DNA from: Simmondsia chinensis
Taxonomy: Eukaryota; Streptophyta; Magnoliopsida; Caryophyllales; Simmondsiaceae
Assembly (NCBI GenBank): GCA_018398585.1
Contig: JAGTTD010000024.1
Span: forward strand, 11,808,071 to 11,872,070
DNA length: 64,000 nucleotides
Direction: 5' to 3'
Each line of letters opens with the position of its first letter. The stretch's first letter is position 1. Positions 1 to 11,021 of this stretch are shown here, piece after piece. The position numbers and the translations under genes are program-made. The notes under the pieces were generated by a model, which was given only the letters and a program-made list of their open reading frames with translations, did no database searches and was not told the origin of the DNA.

Positions 1-299
1 GAACTCTTTGCACTTCATTTGGGTCAATATGGAGTTGCTATCCGCAACTATCATTGCTAGGGGGCTTGTTTTGATGAGTTCATGACCCGCCAATCTTGCT
101 AATTTGAGGTTTAAGAAGCTATGAGTGCTTCCACTATCTGTTAAGATTATTAAGGACTTGCGGTTTGCCAAGCCTTTAATCCTAATAATATTGTGAGTTC
201 CTCCCCCAGTTAGAGCCCTTACTGATATCTCAGCTTCATCTTGCTCAACAGATCCCTCTTGCAACTCTTCAAATTGATCATCTGACTCAGTTCATTCCT
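1..299 (-). pseudogene. Aspartic protease fragment of the left-edge gypsy element
   Basis: Downstream of the gag knuckle the minus strand reads an acidic linker and then LTDSGSTHSFLN near 110-140, the D-S-G active site of gypsy retropepsins. The domain runs off the window at base 1. A stop lies in the linker near 290. Confidence 0.75.
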
Positions 300-1250
300 C
301 ATTTTCTTCTTCAACCCCAGTAACTGTCATCAGCTGCTTAGGGTTGCATTTGTGACCAAAGAAATACTTTTGGTTGCACTTATAGAAAAATCTTTGGGCG
401 TTTTTCTCATCTAGGCTCAATGTTCTGTTGGCAGAATGTGCTAGCTGTTGTAAGGGAACTACTACTTTAGCCTTATGCCCATGCTTTACAGAACTATGGT
501 TGAAGACTCAAATAACCTTACCTTAGAGTATGCTTTAGACAATGTAGGAGGGTTTAAGGCCTTAAAAATGTATTTGATTCTGGGTTTAAGCCCACTGATA
601 AAGCTGGACACATAATAAGGCTTTTTTGCCCCTGGATTGATTTCCATCATGCATGCCTTCAGGTTTTCAAAACAGGTCATGTATTCTTTAACACTTCCTA
701 CTTATGCAACTTTGTTGAATTTATCAATGGCCTCCCCAGGATCTTCATCCCCATATCTATCACATAGCTCATCACCGAACTCTTGCCAAGAGATTGTAGA
801 ATACCCCAATATCAAGCTATGGTACCGAACTTCATGGTCACCATGTAAGTAAATGGCTACTAACTCTACTTTTTGTGACTCAGGAATAGCATAGAAGTGA
901 ACATAACTCTCACATCTTTTAATCCAGGATTGGGGTTGCACGCCATCAATGGTATCCAACTCCACCTTTGGCTGCCTGAACTGATTGTTTTTGTTTCCTC
1001 CCTTACTGCCCTCCTGTTCTTCAATTATTTGGGCAGCAGCTGCATCCGGGGGTCTTCCTTGTGGAAGAACTCCTATTCCACTTGGTAATTCTTGCTTGTT
1101 GATTTGTTCCTGCAGTCCATCCAACCTCCGCTCAACCTGCTACAGGGACTGATGATTAGATCTCATGGTAAGCAATACCTCTTGCACTTACTACAGTAAC
1201 TTGGTGATCTGATCAGATTGGTCAACCTCCGAAGTTGCTCTACCTGCCAT
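300..1250 (-). pseudogene. gag of the left-edge gypsy element, with stops
   Basis: Begins at the ATG at 1250 (MAGRATSEV...), 63 bp inside the PBS. Stops TAG/TAA and a later TAG interrupt the first 40 codons; the frame is then open from 1124 down to 702 and continues in another frame over 680-486. The central part is a retrotransposon gag domain (PQSWIKRCESYV, ATYLHGD-like, and WQEFGDELCDRYGDED). Near 345-390 lies a degenerate zinc knuckle (FYKCNQKYFFGHKC) in which the first Cys of the CCHC pattern reads Phe. It would form the nucleocapsid; here it is a relic. Confidence 0.8.
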
Positions 1251-1312
1251 TGGAACTGGTTTCTTATTCCTTGCCAATTTGATCGAATCGAGCAAGCAAA
1301 GCATGCAATGTA

Positions 1313-1325
1313 GGCTCTGATACCA
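1313..1325 (-). promoter_or_regulatory. Primer binding site (initiator tRNA-Met)
   Basis: The minus strand reads TGGTATCAGAGCC two bases from the LTR end. This is the usual plant PBS complementary to the 3' end of initiator tRNA-Met, and it fixes both the LTR boundary and the element's orientation. Confidence 0.85.
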
Positions 1326-1327
1326 AT

Positions 1328-1646
1328 TGTAATGATTCAAGGTATTCTTGAATCAAGACCTAATTGAGATTGGAAGTTGAGAATTGAGAATAGAGATAGA
1401 GAGAATTGAGAAAGGGGAAAGATAATATTTCATTGAATGCCTCATCAAGTTATAATAATCGCACTTAAGTGCTTATTTTGGTGGGAAAAGATCTAGAAGC
1501 TTCCTAACCACCTTAGCCAATTTTCCCTTCAAATTAAGCTAGTACAAGAAATACAATTCTGCTAATACAACTTGAATACCAAACGTGACAAAGCTAATTG
1601 CTAACATATCAGCTAAAAACAATACAGGACATGACAAATCATGACA
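1328..1646 (-). repeat. 5' LTR of the left-edge gypsy element
   Basis: The plus strand starts TGTAATGATT at 1328 and ends AATCATGACA at 1646, a 9/10 imperfect inverted terminal repeat of the TG...CA type. The primer binding site lies next to its minus-strand 3' end. Length 319 bp. Confidence 0.75.
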
Positions 1647-1790
1647 ATGAAGTCTTTAGAAACTAATGGAACCTATAAATTCGTTGATCTTTCCAAAGGT
1701 AGAAAAGCACTTCAAAACAAGTGGGTGTTCCAATTGAAAAAGAATGGAGATCAAATTGGAAAACATAAGCTTCGATTGGGGGATCATTTG
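1647..1790 (+). pseudogene. Ty1/copia reverse transcriptase N-terminal fragment
   Basis: About 45 codons directly after the LTR read MKSLETNGTYKFVDLSKG then NKWVFQLKKNGD, the well-known start of the copia RVT_2 domain (W..V.LP.GKK.I..KWVFK.K). Similarity ends abruptly near 1790 at an unrelated sequence. It looks like the remainder of a copia element split by the gypsy insertion to its left. Confidence 0.7.
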
Positions 1791-2109
1791 TACATTCTAG
1801 AGAGAGAAAGTAGAGAAAGATGCTTGGGAATTCCTAGAGAAACTGGTGGTGCATGGGGTCCTTTAGGTGGTGCGTGTGATTGACCTACCATGTTTGACCG
1901 GCGCGTAAGCATGCCTCCGGCAGTGGCTAGAGGTGGCAAACCTAGTTTTGGACTCCTCATCATCTCCTCTTCCTCGTGGGATGGGCACCAATCCAATCAC
2001 TAGTCTAAGGGTTGAAACACTTGTGCGTGAGGGAGTTTCGAGTTTGATGTTGAAGGCTGCATAGGTGCATCATCTAGTGCTGATTTCTCTTGATTTCAAC
2101 TTTCATCTT
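1791..2109. other. No recognised feature between copia fragment and gypsy A
   Basis: No coding signal or repeat I can name. It may include decayed U3 of the 5' LTR of element A, but I could not align it with the 3' LTR. Confidence 0.4.
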
Positions 2110-2242
2110 CTCGGTGGCTTCATTTGTATTATAAAGCGTATTTAGAGTAAATGCTTTTAGTATTTCTCCTACGATAACCATTGATTCCCTTGTTAACTTA
2201 TAAGTCATTGGCCCATTAGTTGTTATGTTCGGGGTTGTGACA
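2110..2242 (+). repeat. 5' LTR remnant of gypsy A
   Basis: Ends GTTGTGACA at 2242, just before the PBS. Stretches such as TATTTAGAGTAAAT and CTTATAAGT.ATTGGCCCAT recur near 10800-10885 in the 3' LTR. Sequence left of about 2110 does not align, so the LTR is truncated or too diverged. Confidence 0.6.
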
Positions 2243-2247
2243 GAAAC

Positions 2248-2258
2248 GGTATCAGAGC
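2248..2258 (+). promoter_or_regulatory. Primer binding site of gypsy A
   Basis: GGTATCAGAGC five bases after the LTR end; tRNA-Met type. Confidence 0.75.
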
Positions 2259-2579
2259 AGAATTCTAGCCTAGGGGGTTGTGGGAACTTAACTATCCCAA
2301 AACCTATTTGGATATATACCTTCTTCTAGTACTAAAGTTTGGTCTATCAAGTTTGCATAAGATAAGATGTCAAAACGTCCATCAAACCCTTCAAACAATA
2401 ATGAGGATGTTTTCCTCCAATGCGCCCGAAGAAAATGGACTAATCAAGTTAGAGCAAATAGTAGTTGGAAGCTCGATGCTTCCTTACCTAAAAATTTAGC
2501 GCAAAATTTTATTCAGCAATTAGTCATGCAGATCGACATGCATGTCAATGGAAGACCTCTAGAGATGTGATGCACGATG

Positions 2580-4890
2580 TGTTAGGAATAATGTCCCGAA
2601 ATTCAGATTTATTCTAAATATATTATTTTAATTGATAAATAAAATTGAAGTCCCAGTTGTTTCCTAGTTAAATTTGCGTAAGAGAGCATTTATATTGCAT
2701 GTGATTTTCTTTTGGGTGACATCCATGAGATGGGTGTAGTCCTCGTACTATAATTTACATGTTTGTTCTAAGTGGTTTATGAGACTAAGTCACAGATAGA
2801 TTTGGAACAAATGGTATGGATTGTTGTTTGAAAGGCTCACAGTCGAAGACAAGTTTGGAGCACTTGTATGCTAAGACTATAACGTGACACTTTAGATGAC
2901 TTGTCTTGGTCATATGGATGGAGATCCCAAAGTGTTGGGTTGGTGTGTTTAATAAGATTGACACACTGAGTTAGACCATGTGGGTTACTTATTTCTAGAC
3001 TACTATAGGAGATGAGTGATTCACGTTGTACTGTTTGAATGACGGCTCTAAATCCTAAGGGTATTTTGGACTTGTGCATAGAGCGTTACTTACTTTGGTG
3101 TACTATAAGTAAGGTCTAAACGCATGACTGAATTCCCACGTACACTGGGTAGCGGCATGAAGTGTGACAAGGATCAGGTATTCAATAGGGAATCTATAGT
3201 CTCTTATGAGATATAGATGTCCCCTTAGTTGATTCGCAAATATTTGAATAATTCGGAAACTTTGGCTAAAGTATTCCAAGTGTTTGACATTCGGAATTTA
3301 TACTGTAAATATGTTCAAGTATAAATGAATTATTCAGTGAAGGGCGAGTCGGTAACGAATGGAGAAGCTGTGAGAAGGATAATGGTAGTGGTTACATTTA
3401 TCCTTTGTCATAGACATATAGTGGAGGGGTTGTTATCATCAATACAGTCTATTACATAGATATTGAATAAATGGTTTAAGTCTGGAGTACAGTGAGATTT
3501 ATTTAGTGGAATTAAGTCTTATTAAATGGTAATTAAATTAGTTCATGGGATGATTAATTTAACACATTTGGAGCTAGATTTAAATTGTCCCTAAGATCCC
3601 TACGCAAGCCTCTGTATTTATTGCCATCGAAAAAATATTAAAGAATTCATGAGATAAATTATTGATCCATGAGATGGGTAAATTAATTTTGCCAAATATT
3701 ATTCATGAGATGAATAAAAATTAAAAATTAAAAAATAAAATAATTTTAAAAATTAAAATTCATAAGATGAATTTTTACATGTGGAAAACAAAGAAAAGCT
3801 ATAAAAAAAATCAAAAATCACAAAAAATTACCTTGCACAGGCCATGTTCCATGTGATCACGGATGGGCCAACTAGCGCGCGACAAGTGTCGCGCACTTGC
3901 GGCTCTAAGGGGAGATCCGAGTGTTCCCGTGTTGGCCAATTAGGCCACGGCAAGTGGCATGCGGTGACGGGCCAATAAGGGCGCTTTTGCCTGGGATTGA
4001 AACGCCGCATTTTTGAGCAGGTTCTTAATGATAAGAGGCATTTTGATTTAAACGGGAGAATCCCACATCGATTTAATTGCTTGTTTTCGCTCCGGCACAC
4101 TCGTATAAATAGAGGCACCTATTTCATTAGTTTGGCATTAAATTGAAATTAAATTTTTGGGTTTCTGAAAATTGTTTCGGAGGCCTAATTGGAGAGAAAA
4201 TTTTTCGTTGAAATTTTTCTTTCCTCGGTTTAATATTTTTTGGAGCCCACCCTCCAGGCAGTTCGAGGTCATTGCATAAAAGATCGCAGGGTCTCAATTT
4301 TGGTATTCTTTCGAGATTATTATTTCTTTCTGGCATTCTATTATTGAAGCAATTCCAGGCATGTTCTTCTTTCCTTCTTCTTTTAGTTTCCCTTTTCTTT
4401 TTATTTAGAATATTCATTATTATGCATGTTTAAGTTTATATATTATTATGAATATATTAGAGTAAAAGGCCTACAGGTCTAAATTAAGAATTTAGATCTA
4501 TAGATTTAAATTATGAATTTAGATATGTAGAATTAAATTATGAATTTAAATCTGTATATTTAAAATTAAAAATTTTAAATCAACTCCAGTTTTAGAATTA
4601 TGAATTCTAAACCCCTTTTTCTGCATAAACATTGGGGAGAATTTTTGAAATTCGTCCCAACAATCTGTATTAGGGCAAAGGGTTTATAGAGATAAACCTA
4701 TTCCCAGGAACTCTCGCACGTGAGGTGTCACGAAGCGTAACTCTCTGACCAGGGGCTTAGGTAGAGAGAAGAGTCTCCTACTTTAAGTACTCTAATAGGT
4801 ACCCCTTGGTTTGACCATAGTTGAAAAATTGTGAACCCCACAATCGGTATCAAAGTTTATTTTTCCAACAAAAGTTACTTTTTCCCAACA
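2580..4890 (+). mobile_element. 2311-bp LTR-type insertion (solo LTR or LTR derivative) with TSD
   Basis: Flanked by the direct repeat CGATG (2575-2579 and 4891-4895). It starts TGTTAGGAATAATG and ends CCCAACA, and contains no coding frame. A TATAAATA box at 4104-4111 with downstream leader-like sequence fits an LTR promoter (U3 about 1.5 kb). A second CCCAACA end at 4664, followed by a PBS-like string (CTGTATTAGGGC), suggests either that the true LTR is 2580-4664 plus 226 bp of internal sequence, or a duplicated end. A related LTR piece lies at 43247-43632. Confidence 0.7.
4104..4111 (+). promoter_or_regulatory. TATA box in the inserted LTR
   Basis: TATAAATA preceded by GC-rich U3 sequence and followed by a T-rich leader; position about two thirds into the LTR, as expected for the U3/R boundary. 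Confidence 0.5.
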
Positions 4891-5769
4891 CGATGAAGGT
4901 GTTTCATAAGCTCAAAGAGCTATTCAAAAGTTCAAGAGCATGAATCCAATCTTTGCTAGGCATGGAGATCCTCAACAAGCCCTTGACTGGCTGAATGAGA
5001 TAGAGGAGTGCTTTGAAGTATTAGAATTCACTGACTTGCAAAAAGTTAAATTTAGTGCCTTTATGTTACGGGATCGGGCAAAAGACTAGTGGAAATTAAC
5101 CAAACCACTTCCTGAAATGATGACATGGGAGAATTTCAAGGAACTCTATACTGTTAAATTCTTCCCAAAAGGGAAAAAGGCAGCAGAATTCATATATTTA
5201 AAGCAAGGGTACAATATGTCTTCAAATGATTATCTGAAGCGCTTCACCAAACTATCTCCTTTTGCCCCACTTGTGATCCTGAATGACTACGCTAAAGCCA
5301 GAAAGTTCGAAAGAGGATTGAGGCGTGATATCAATCTTCGTGTAGTACCTCTTCGACACAAGACCTACCGAGATGTGGTCGATACTGTTTCTATGGTGGA
5401 GAGGGAACTCAAAGAGAACCAATAAGGCCCAAAATTAAAAAGGAAGGATCGAGTTAACACAACATCGCAAGGGGACAAGAACTCTAGGAAAAAGCACAAT
5501 GTTCCAGCTTTCAACAACAAGAATTCTTCTGGGGATCGTAAACGCCATGTATGTGGCGGGTTCCATTCTAGAAATGAGTGCTATAGAAAGACAGGGGCTT
5601 GGTTTAAGTGTGGTAGTATGGAATACTGGAATACAAATGTCCGAATATGACAAATGACACAAAGAACAACCACAACAAGCAAAATGTACTTAAATATGAA
5701 GCAAAGAAGTCTCAAACTCAAGGTAAAATCTTTGCTCTAAGTCAACAAAATGTGTGAGGTTCTAACTCT

Positions 5770-6159
5770 ATGGTGACAAGTACTATATGTTTATCCTCGC
5801 TTTACGCTCATTCACTGTTTGATTTTGGATTAACCCATTCTTTTGTGTCTCCTTCACTAGCTCAAAAACTTGGCATAAATTCCGTACCTTTAAATATTGA
5901 AATATGTGTCGAAACACTAATTGGAGATTCAATGATTGCTAGATATTTCTATAGAGAGTTCAAAATTCGAATTAAGGATAGAATTCTACCTGCCAATCTA
6001 ATTGTCCTAGACATTCATGACTTTGACATTATTCTCGGCGTGGATTGGCTTACGACATATCATGCGACTGTTGATTGTTTTTTGAAGAAGGTGACATTTT
6101 GCATTCCGGGCCAAATTGAGTTTGCGCTCCAAGGTAGTAGCCATCATAACCCTCCATGA
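5770..6159 (+). pseudogene. Retropepsin domain of gypsy A
   Basis: An open stretch of 129 codons reads ...HSLFDFGLTHSFVSPSLA near residues 14-31 and DFDIILGVDWL near residues 86-96, the two landmarks of plant gypsy proteases. The active-site triad D-S/T-G reads D-F-G, so the residue after the catalytic Asp is changed. Stops on both sides separate it from gag and RT. The domain would cleave the gag-pol polyprotein. Confidence 0.8.
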
Positions 6160-6195
6160 ACAATTTCTACTTTACAAGCTTGTAGACTTACAAGG

Positions 6196-6905
6196 CAAGG
6201 ATGTAAATGATATATGTGTTCTGTTAGAGAGGTCAATAAAGAAGCCGTAAGTTAGACGATGTTATTGTTGTTAAAGGCTTCCCACATGTATTTCCGTAAG
6301 CCATTTCTGGCTTGTCTCCAGATAAAAAGATGGACTTCTCTGTTGTTCTTATGCCGGGGACTGTACCTATTTCTAAGGTTCCATACCGAATGGCCCCTAG
6401 TAAGTTAAAGGAGTTGAAAATACAGTTACAAGAATTGCTAGACAAAGGGTTTATTCACCTACGTGTATCTCCATGGGGTGCACCTGTTTTGTTTGTGAAA
6501 AAGGAAGATGGGAGTATGAGGCTTTGTATAGATTACTGAGAATTAAACAAAGTGTTGGTAAAGAATAAGTATCTTCTCCCATGGATTGATGATTTAATTG
6601 ACCAATTGTAAGGTTCTAGGGTCTTTTTCAAAATCAATCTTCGATCAAGGCATCACCAACTCAAAATCAAGAAAGAAGACATACTTAAGATAGCATTTAA
6701 AATATTGTATTGGCACCATGAGTTCCTAGTGCTACCCTTTTGATTAACTAATGCACCTGCTGTTTTTATGGACCTAATGAAAAAGGGTTTTCAAGTAGGA
6801 TTTAGATCAGTTTATGGTCGTATTTATTGACGACATTCTTGTGTATTTGAAAAATCATGAAGCGTGAGAATAACTTAAGTATTGTCCTTGAAACTCTTCG
6901 CGAGA
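6196..6905 (+). pseudogene. Reverse transcriptase domain of gypsy A
   Basis: Reads [40 protein letters not shown] (6312-6536), a TGA, then ELNKVLVKNKYLLPWIDDLI. The catalytic motif is present as VVFIDDILVY near 6815-6850. At least five stops and several frameshifts lie in the domain, among them at 6538 (TGA in place of the usual Arg of CIDYRELN). Confidence 0.8.
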
Positions 6906-7701
6906 ACCAACTCTATGCCGAATTCAAAAAGTGTGAGTTTTGGCTAGAGAAGGTAGCGTTTCTAGGATATGTGATATTAAGCGATGGAGTTTCAGTAGAT
7001 CATAAAAAGGTTGAGGCTATAATTAGCTAGGCCAAACCTACTACTGTAGGTGAGGTTCATAGCTTCATTGGCTTAGTTGGATACTATCACAAATTAATGG
7101 AGAGATTTTCTAACATTGCATTTCCCTTAACTCAATTGATGCAAAAGAGTGCTAAATTTGAATGAAACGAGGAGTTGCAAAAAGTTTCTACAGCTCAAAC
7201 AATGTCTAGTTTCAGCACTGCAGTGAGGGGTTTGCTATATATTGTGATGCATCAAGGAGAGGCCTCGGATGTGTCTTGATGCAACACGACAAAGTTATTG
7301 AATAGGCCTCTCGTCAACTGAAGCCATATGAGCAGAATTACCCTACCCATGACTTAGAGCTCGCTGCTATGATTTTCACCCTTAAAATTTGTAGACATTA
7401 CTTGTGTGGGATTTCAGGTGACATTTTTACCGATTATAAAAGTCTTAAATACATTTTATGCCAAAAGTAATTGGATTTAAGGCAACGTAGGTGGCTAGAG
7501 CAACTTAAGGATTATGACCTTAACATTTATTATCACCTGGGAAAAGTGAATGATGCTGCTGATGCCCTGAGTAGGAAGAATGTGGAAAAGCGTGCTTGTT
7601 TATTGACAAAGCAAAAGCGCATCCACGAGGGCGTACAGAAGTTGGATATTGAAGTTAAAGTGCAAAACAATTCAAGCTCTTTTGCTCAACTAAGGATTTA
7701 A
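6906..7701 (+). pseudogene. RNase H region of gypsy A
   Basis: From the connection (FWLEKVAFLGYVILSDGV) through a broken middle to an open 76-codon stretch at 7471-7701 starting MDLRQRRWLEQLKDYDLNIY and continuing NDAADALSRK, the conserved end of gypsy RNase H. Frameshifts near 7170-7260 disrupt the catalytic core. Confidence 0.75.
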
Positions 7702-7849
7702 CCGACTTTAATGGAGCGGATCAAAGACATCCAAAAGGTTGATGCTTATGTAAAATACACAATATTGTGGAAAGTGGCTAAGAAACCAAATTCAAGATTC
7801 ATGAAGATGGTTCCTTGAGATTTGGGGCATGAAGGCTATGTATTCCTAA

Positions 7850-8980
7850 TGATTCTCAGTTGAAGAAAGAGTTACTAGAGAAGGCTCATAGCTCAAGTTA
7901 TTCCGTGCATCCTGGTAGAACTAAAATGTATCGTGAACTTCGCGAAAGATACTGGTGGAATAACATGGAGACATTGCTCAATTTGTGGCTCAATGCTTGA
8001 CATGTCAGCAAATCAAGATAGAACATCAAAAGCCAGCTGGTGAGCTTCAACCATTACCCATACTAGAGTGGAAATGGGGAAATATTGCAATGGATTTCGT
8101 AGTTGAGCTTCCAAGAGCAACAAGGGGGCATAATGTAGAGTGGGTAACCGCAAGTCGCTTGACTAAATATGCCCACTATTTACCCATAAAGATCACCTAC
8201 AACCTAGATAGACTCGCTAAGTTATACCTACATGAGATTGCCCGGTTGCATGGCATTCCAGTATCTATCATTTCTGATCATGACCCTCACTTCGTCTCAC
8301 AATTTTGGCAAAGTCTACAGCGGGCATCAGGTACTAAGCTTACATTTAGTACATCCTTCCACCCTCAGACAGATGGACAATTTGAAAGAATAATTCAAGT
8401 ATTGGAAGATATGCTTAGAGCATGTGTTTTGGATTTAGTAGGAAGTTGGGATGATCATTTACCACCAATTCAGTTTGCCTGCAACAATAGCTGCCATACC
8501 AGCATTAAAATGGCACCTTATGAGGCATTATATGGGAGGAGGTGTAGGTCACCTGTTTACTAGAACAACATTGGGAATAAGAAGCCTTTAGGTCCCGGAG
8601 GTCCTACAAGTTGTAGTAGAGAAAATTCCGTTGATCAAAGAAAGACTTCGAATTGCTCAAAGTCCTCAGAAAAGTCATGTAAACGTTTGAAGAAGGCCAT
8701 TAAACTTTAAAGTGGGGATTATGTCTTCTTGAAAGTGTCCCCAACTAAGGTATAATAAGATTTGCAAGAGAGGAAAGTTAAACTCGAGGTACATTAGTCC
8801 CTTTGAAATCCTTGAGAAAATAGGCGAAGTAGCTTATAGAGTGGCACTACCACCATCTCTATCTAGAGTACATAACGTGTTTCATGTATCTATATTACAG
8901 AAATATATGCCCAATCCAAACCATGCATTACAACATGAACCTTTGTGAATAAGAGGTGATTGCTCCTTTGAAAAGCATCC
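7850..8980 (+). pseudogene. Integrase and C-terminal domain of gypsy A
   Basis: The HHCC finger region (7880-8010, ..CLTCQQIKIEH) precedes an open core of 192 codons (7985-8563). The catalytic triad is intact: D in AMDFVVELP, D in IISDHDPHF (codon 8276) and E in DGQFERII (codon 8384), 36 codons apart as in DD35E. The C-terminal part (8790-8900, FEILEKIGEVAYRVALP, HNVFHVSILQKY) leads to a chromodomain-like tail that is cut at 9010 and resumes at 9398. Stops at 8562 and beyond break the frame. Confidence 0.8.
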
Positions 8981-9010
8981 TGTAAAAATCATCGAACAAA
9001 AGGAGCAAGT

Positions 9011-9386
9011 GGAAAATAATATGTGCCCAATCCTATTTGGTATTGTTTTTTATTTGTAGTTTTTGTTTTTCAAGAAACAAAAAATAGATTTTCAAAATTA
9101 TTTTGTCTTGGTTTTGTTTTCTTGTTTTCAATTTCTACTTAAACTTTGAAAAAACTAAAAATAAGTAAAAAAAAACTAAAAAATATTATTTATAAAAAAT
9201 GATTTTTAATTCTTAAAAATCAGAAACAAGTAGAAAATAATACCAAACAGACCCCTAATTAACGCTTGGGGTGGAGCCTTGTTTCCTCCATTCATGTAAG
9301 TGGTGTATGCAATCTGTACCATTACTTGATTGTCTCTGACTTTATGTATAATCAACAGTACTCTTTTATTTGGAAATTAAAAAAAT
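9011..9386. mobile_element. 376-bp insertion with 11-bp TSD and foldback core
   Basis: The 11-mer AAGGAGCAAGT is duplicated at 9000-9010 and 9387-9397, and removing the insert rejoins the gypsy C-terminal reading (IIEQKEQV then LRSRIP). Inside, 9030-9065 (CTATTTGGTATTG...) is an imperfect inverted repeat of 9215-9255 (...AATACCAAACAGACCCC), a hAT-MITE-like foldback. The right part ends A-rich (9378-9386). The long duplication and A-rich end also fit a retroposed piece that carries a MITE. Confidence 0.65.
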
Positions 9387-9519
9387 AAGGAGCAAGTACT
9401 AAGGTCTCGAATACCCTAAGCCTAGTAAAGATTCTTTAGAGTAATCACAGTGAAGCAAAAGCAACATGGGAACGTGAAAACGAAATGCGCACAAACTTCC
9501 TTCTCTGCTTTAAGGCATA

Positions 9520-10906
9520 AGCACAAGCGGTTGTTTACATTTTTTTAGTTGAAATTCTAGCTATTCATCTTTGATCTAACAAATAAGCCTCCTTCTTTGA
9601 ATGGCCATAAAATTTGACCAAGTTAAAACTTTGCTTTTTTTGAACATTTCTTTTTCTTAACATTGACCAGCACACCATGGCTTTTGAACTTGACTAGCAC
9701 ATTACATTTGACAAGAAAATTCAATATATTTTTTTCCTTTTTAAGCCCCTAAAACCCAAACCCTCCCCTATAAATGCCCCTCCTCATCTCTTTCTTGATC
9801 ATCAAAATCCTTTTTTTTTTTTTAAATTTTAAGTAAGTAAAATAAGAGTTGAGGAAGAAGAGAGGGAGAAGAGAATCAAAGTTTGTGTTTGTGATTTTAG
9901 AAAAGCTTTGCTTCTTCTTGTAAGTAACTTATTTGTTAACTCTTCCTCTCTTTTACTAAAATCCTAAATGGTTTTAATATATTCGTTTGTATCAGAAGTT
10001 TCATATTTTTTTTAAATTATTTAAGAGACTTCCCCTTACACACCACATGTTTACCCTTCTATAGGTTTGAAATTAAAATGGGATCAAACATGTTTGACTA
10101 AGTTTGTGGAATATGCAATTTAATATTGGCTATGTCATATTGCTTTGATTTACGATATACCGAAAATATGATTTGAATCATGTTCTATGATGTGCAAATA
10201 TGGAAATACATTTTTTTTTTATTGTGGGTTGTGCCCTACGATGACGGGAAAAAGACATATTTGAGCCTTCGATGGGGGATTATACCATCTTTGTTAATAG
10301 TTCACTATTTGGAATGTTTCTTGCAACCCGTAATTGGCCGGGGACCCAGTTATGATAGCCAATTCTAAGCCCAGTTACAGGGATTATATGCAGCCACAAT
10401 CAAAAGATTTAAGGCCTAAGAGTTCAGTTGATGTGTTCTTAAGGTTTCTGAATAAAGTTTTAGTAAGTGACTTTGGCTATGTTTTTAAAACGTGTTCCAT
10501 GTATTTTAAATAATGCCTGATCCTTGTTTTACTGACGAATTTGTTACTTGTTGAACGTTATGCTCACCCTATTGTTTAATAATTTTAGACAAAAGCATAG
10601 TAAGCTAAGTGAAGGAAATCAAGGGACTTTCTCTCCATATGGTTGAAATGGTTACAATCTTAGAAGGCTTTCTTTTATGTTTTATGAGTTAGTAGTTCAG
10701 TTTTACAAGATTATGTTTACTTCTTGGAAGTCTTAGCCCTCTTGATTTGAGTTTTGAACTCGAATGGATTGTATCGTGTGTTGTCCATTGTATAATAAAA
10801 TATATTTAGAGTAAATATTTTTAGTTTTTCTCCTAAGATGACCATCGGTTTCCTTGTTAGCTTATAAGTAATTGGCCCATTGTTTGCTATGTTTGGGGAC
10901 GTGACA
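9520..10906 (+). repeat. 3' LTR of gypsy A (left edge approximate)
   Basis: Ends GACGTGACA at 10906, matching the 5' LTR end. Contains a TATAAATG box at 9769-9776 after a pyrimidine-rich run. The left boundary is not visible; it must lie after the last pol coding (about 9513). Confidence 0.6.
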
Positions 10907-11021
10907 TAAACTACTGTAGATAATAACGATCAAGTTATGAACTAAATGAATTATGTTACTATCAACTTTTTTCGAAACAAAAACTTAAAACTTAATTAGC
11001 CTTTCAAGTTATCTATGACAA

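Larger units (their letters stand above)
1..1646 (-). mobile_element. Ty3/gypsy retrotransposon, 5' end only (runs off left edge)
   Basis: Read on the minus strand the order is LTR (1646-1328), primer binding site, gag, protease, and the element then leaves the window. RT, RNase H and integrase would lie to the left. Several in-frame stops show it is decayed. Its LTR abuts a plus-strand copia fragment at 1647, so it probably inserted into that older element; the second boundary needed to prove this is outside the window. Confidence 0.85.
2367..5424 (+). pseudogene. gag of gypsy A, split by a 2.3-kb insertion
   Basis: The N-terminal part (from the ATG at 2367, MSKRPSNPSNNNEDVF..., to 2570) carries NFIQQLVMQIDMHVNGRP. 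It is cut at 2579 by the insertion 2580-4890. The reading resumes at 4891 with SMNPIFARHGDPQQALDWLN, then, after a stop near 5090, an open stretch 5117-5424 (MMTWENFKELYTVKFFP..., YLKRFTKLSPFAP) typical of the retrotransposon gag domain. A knuckle-like C-rich stretch follows at 5545-5640 (HVCGGFHSRNECYRKTG), with its second knuckle degenerate. Capsid/nucleocapsid by family; not functional here. Confidence 0.8.
2110..10906 (+). mobile_element. Ty3/gypsy element A, nearly complete, decayed and nested
   Basis: Order on the plus strand: LTR remnant, PBS, gag, CCHC knuckle, protease, RT, RNase H, integrase with C-terminal extension, 3' LTR. The last ~110 bp of the 5' LTR (2130-2242) match 10790-10906 in the 3' LTR with many differences, so the copy is old. 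Two other elements sit inside it (2580-4890 and 9011-9386). Stops and frameshifts interrupt every domain. The domain order (integrase last) is that of gypsy; the C-terminal extension resembles the chromodomain-bearing plant lineages such as Tekay/Del. Confidence 0.85.

Noticed and set aside
3828..4417. Two 96-codon minus-strand frames
   Set aside because: Lie within the noncoding LTR insertion and show no motif.
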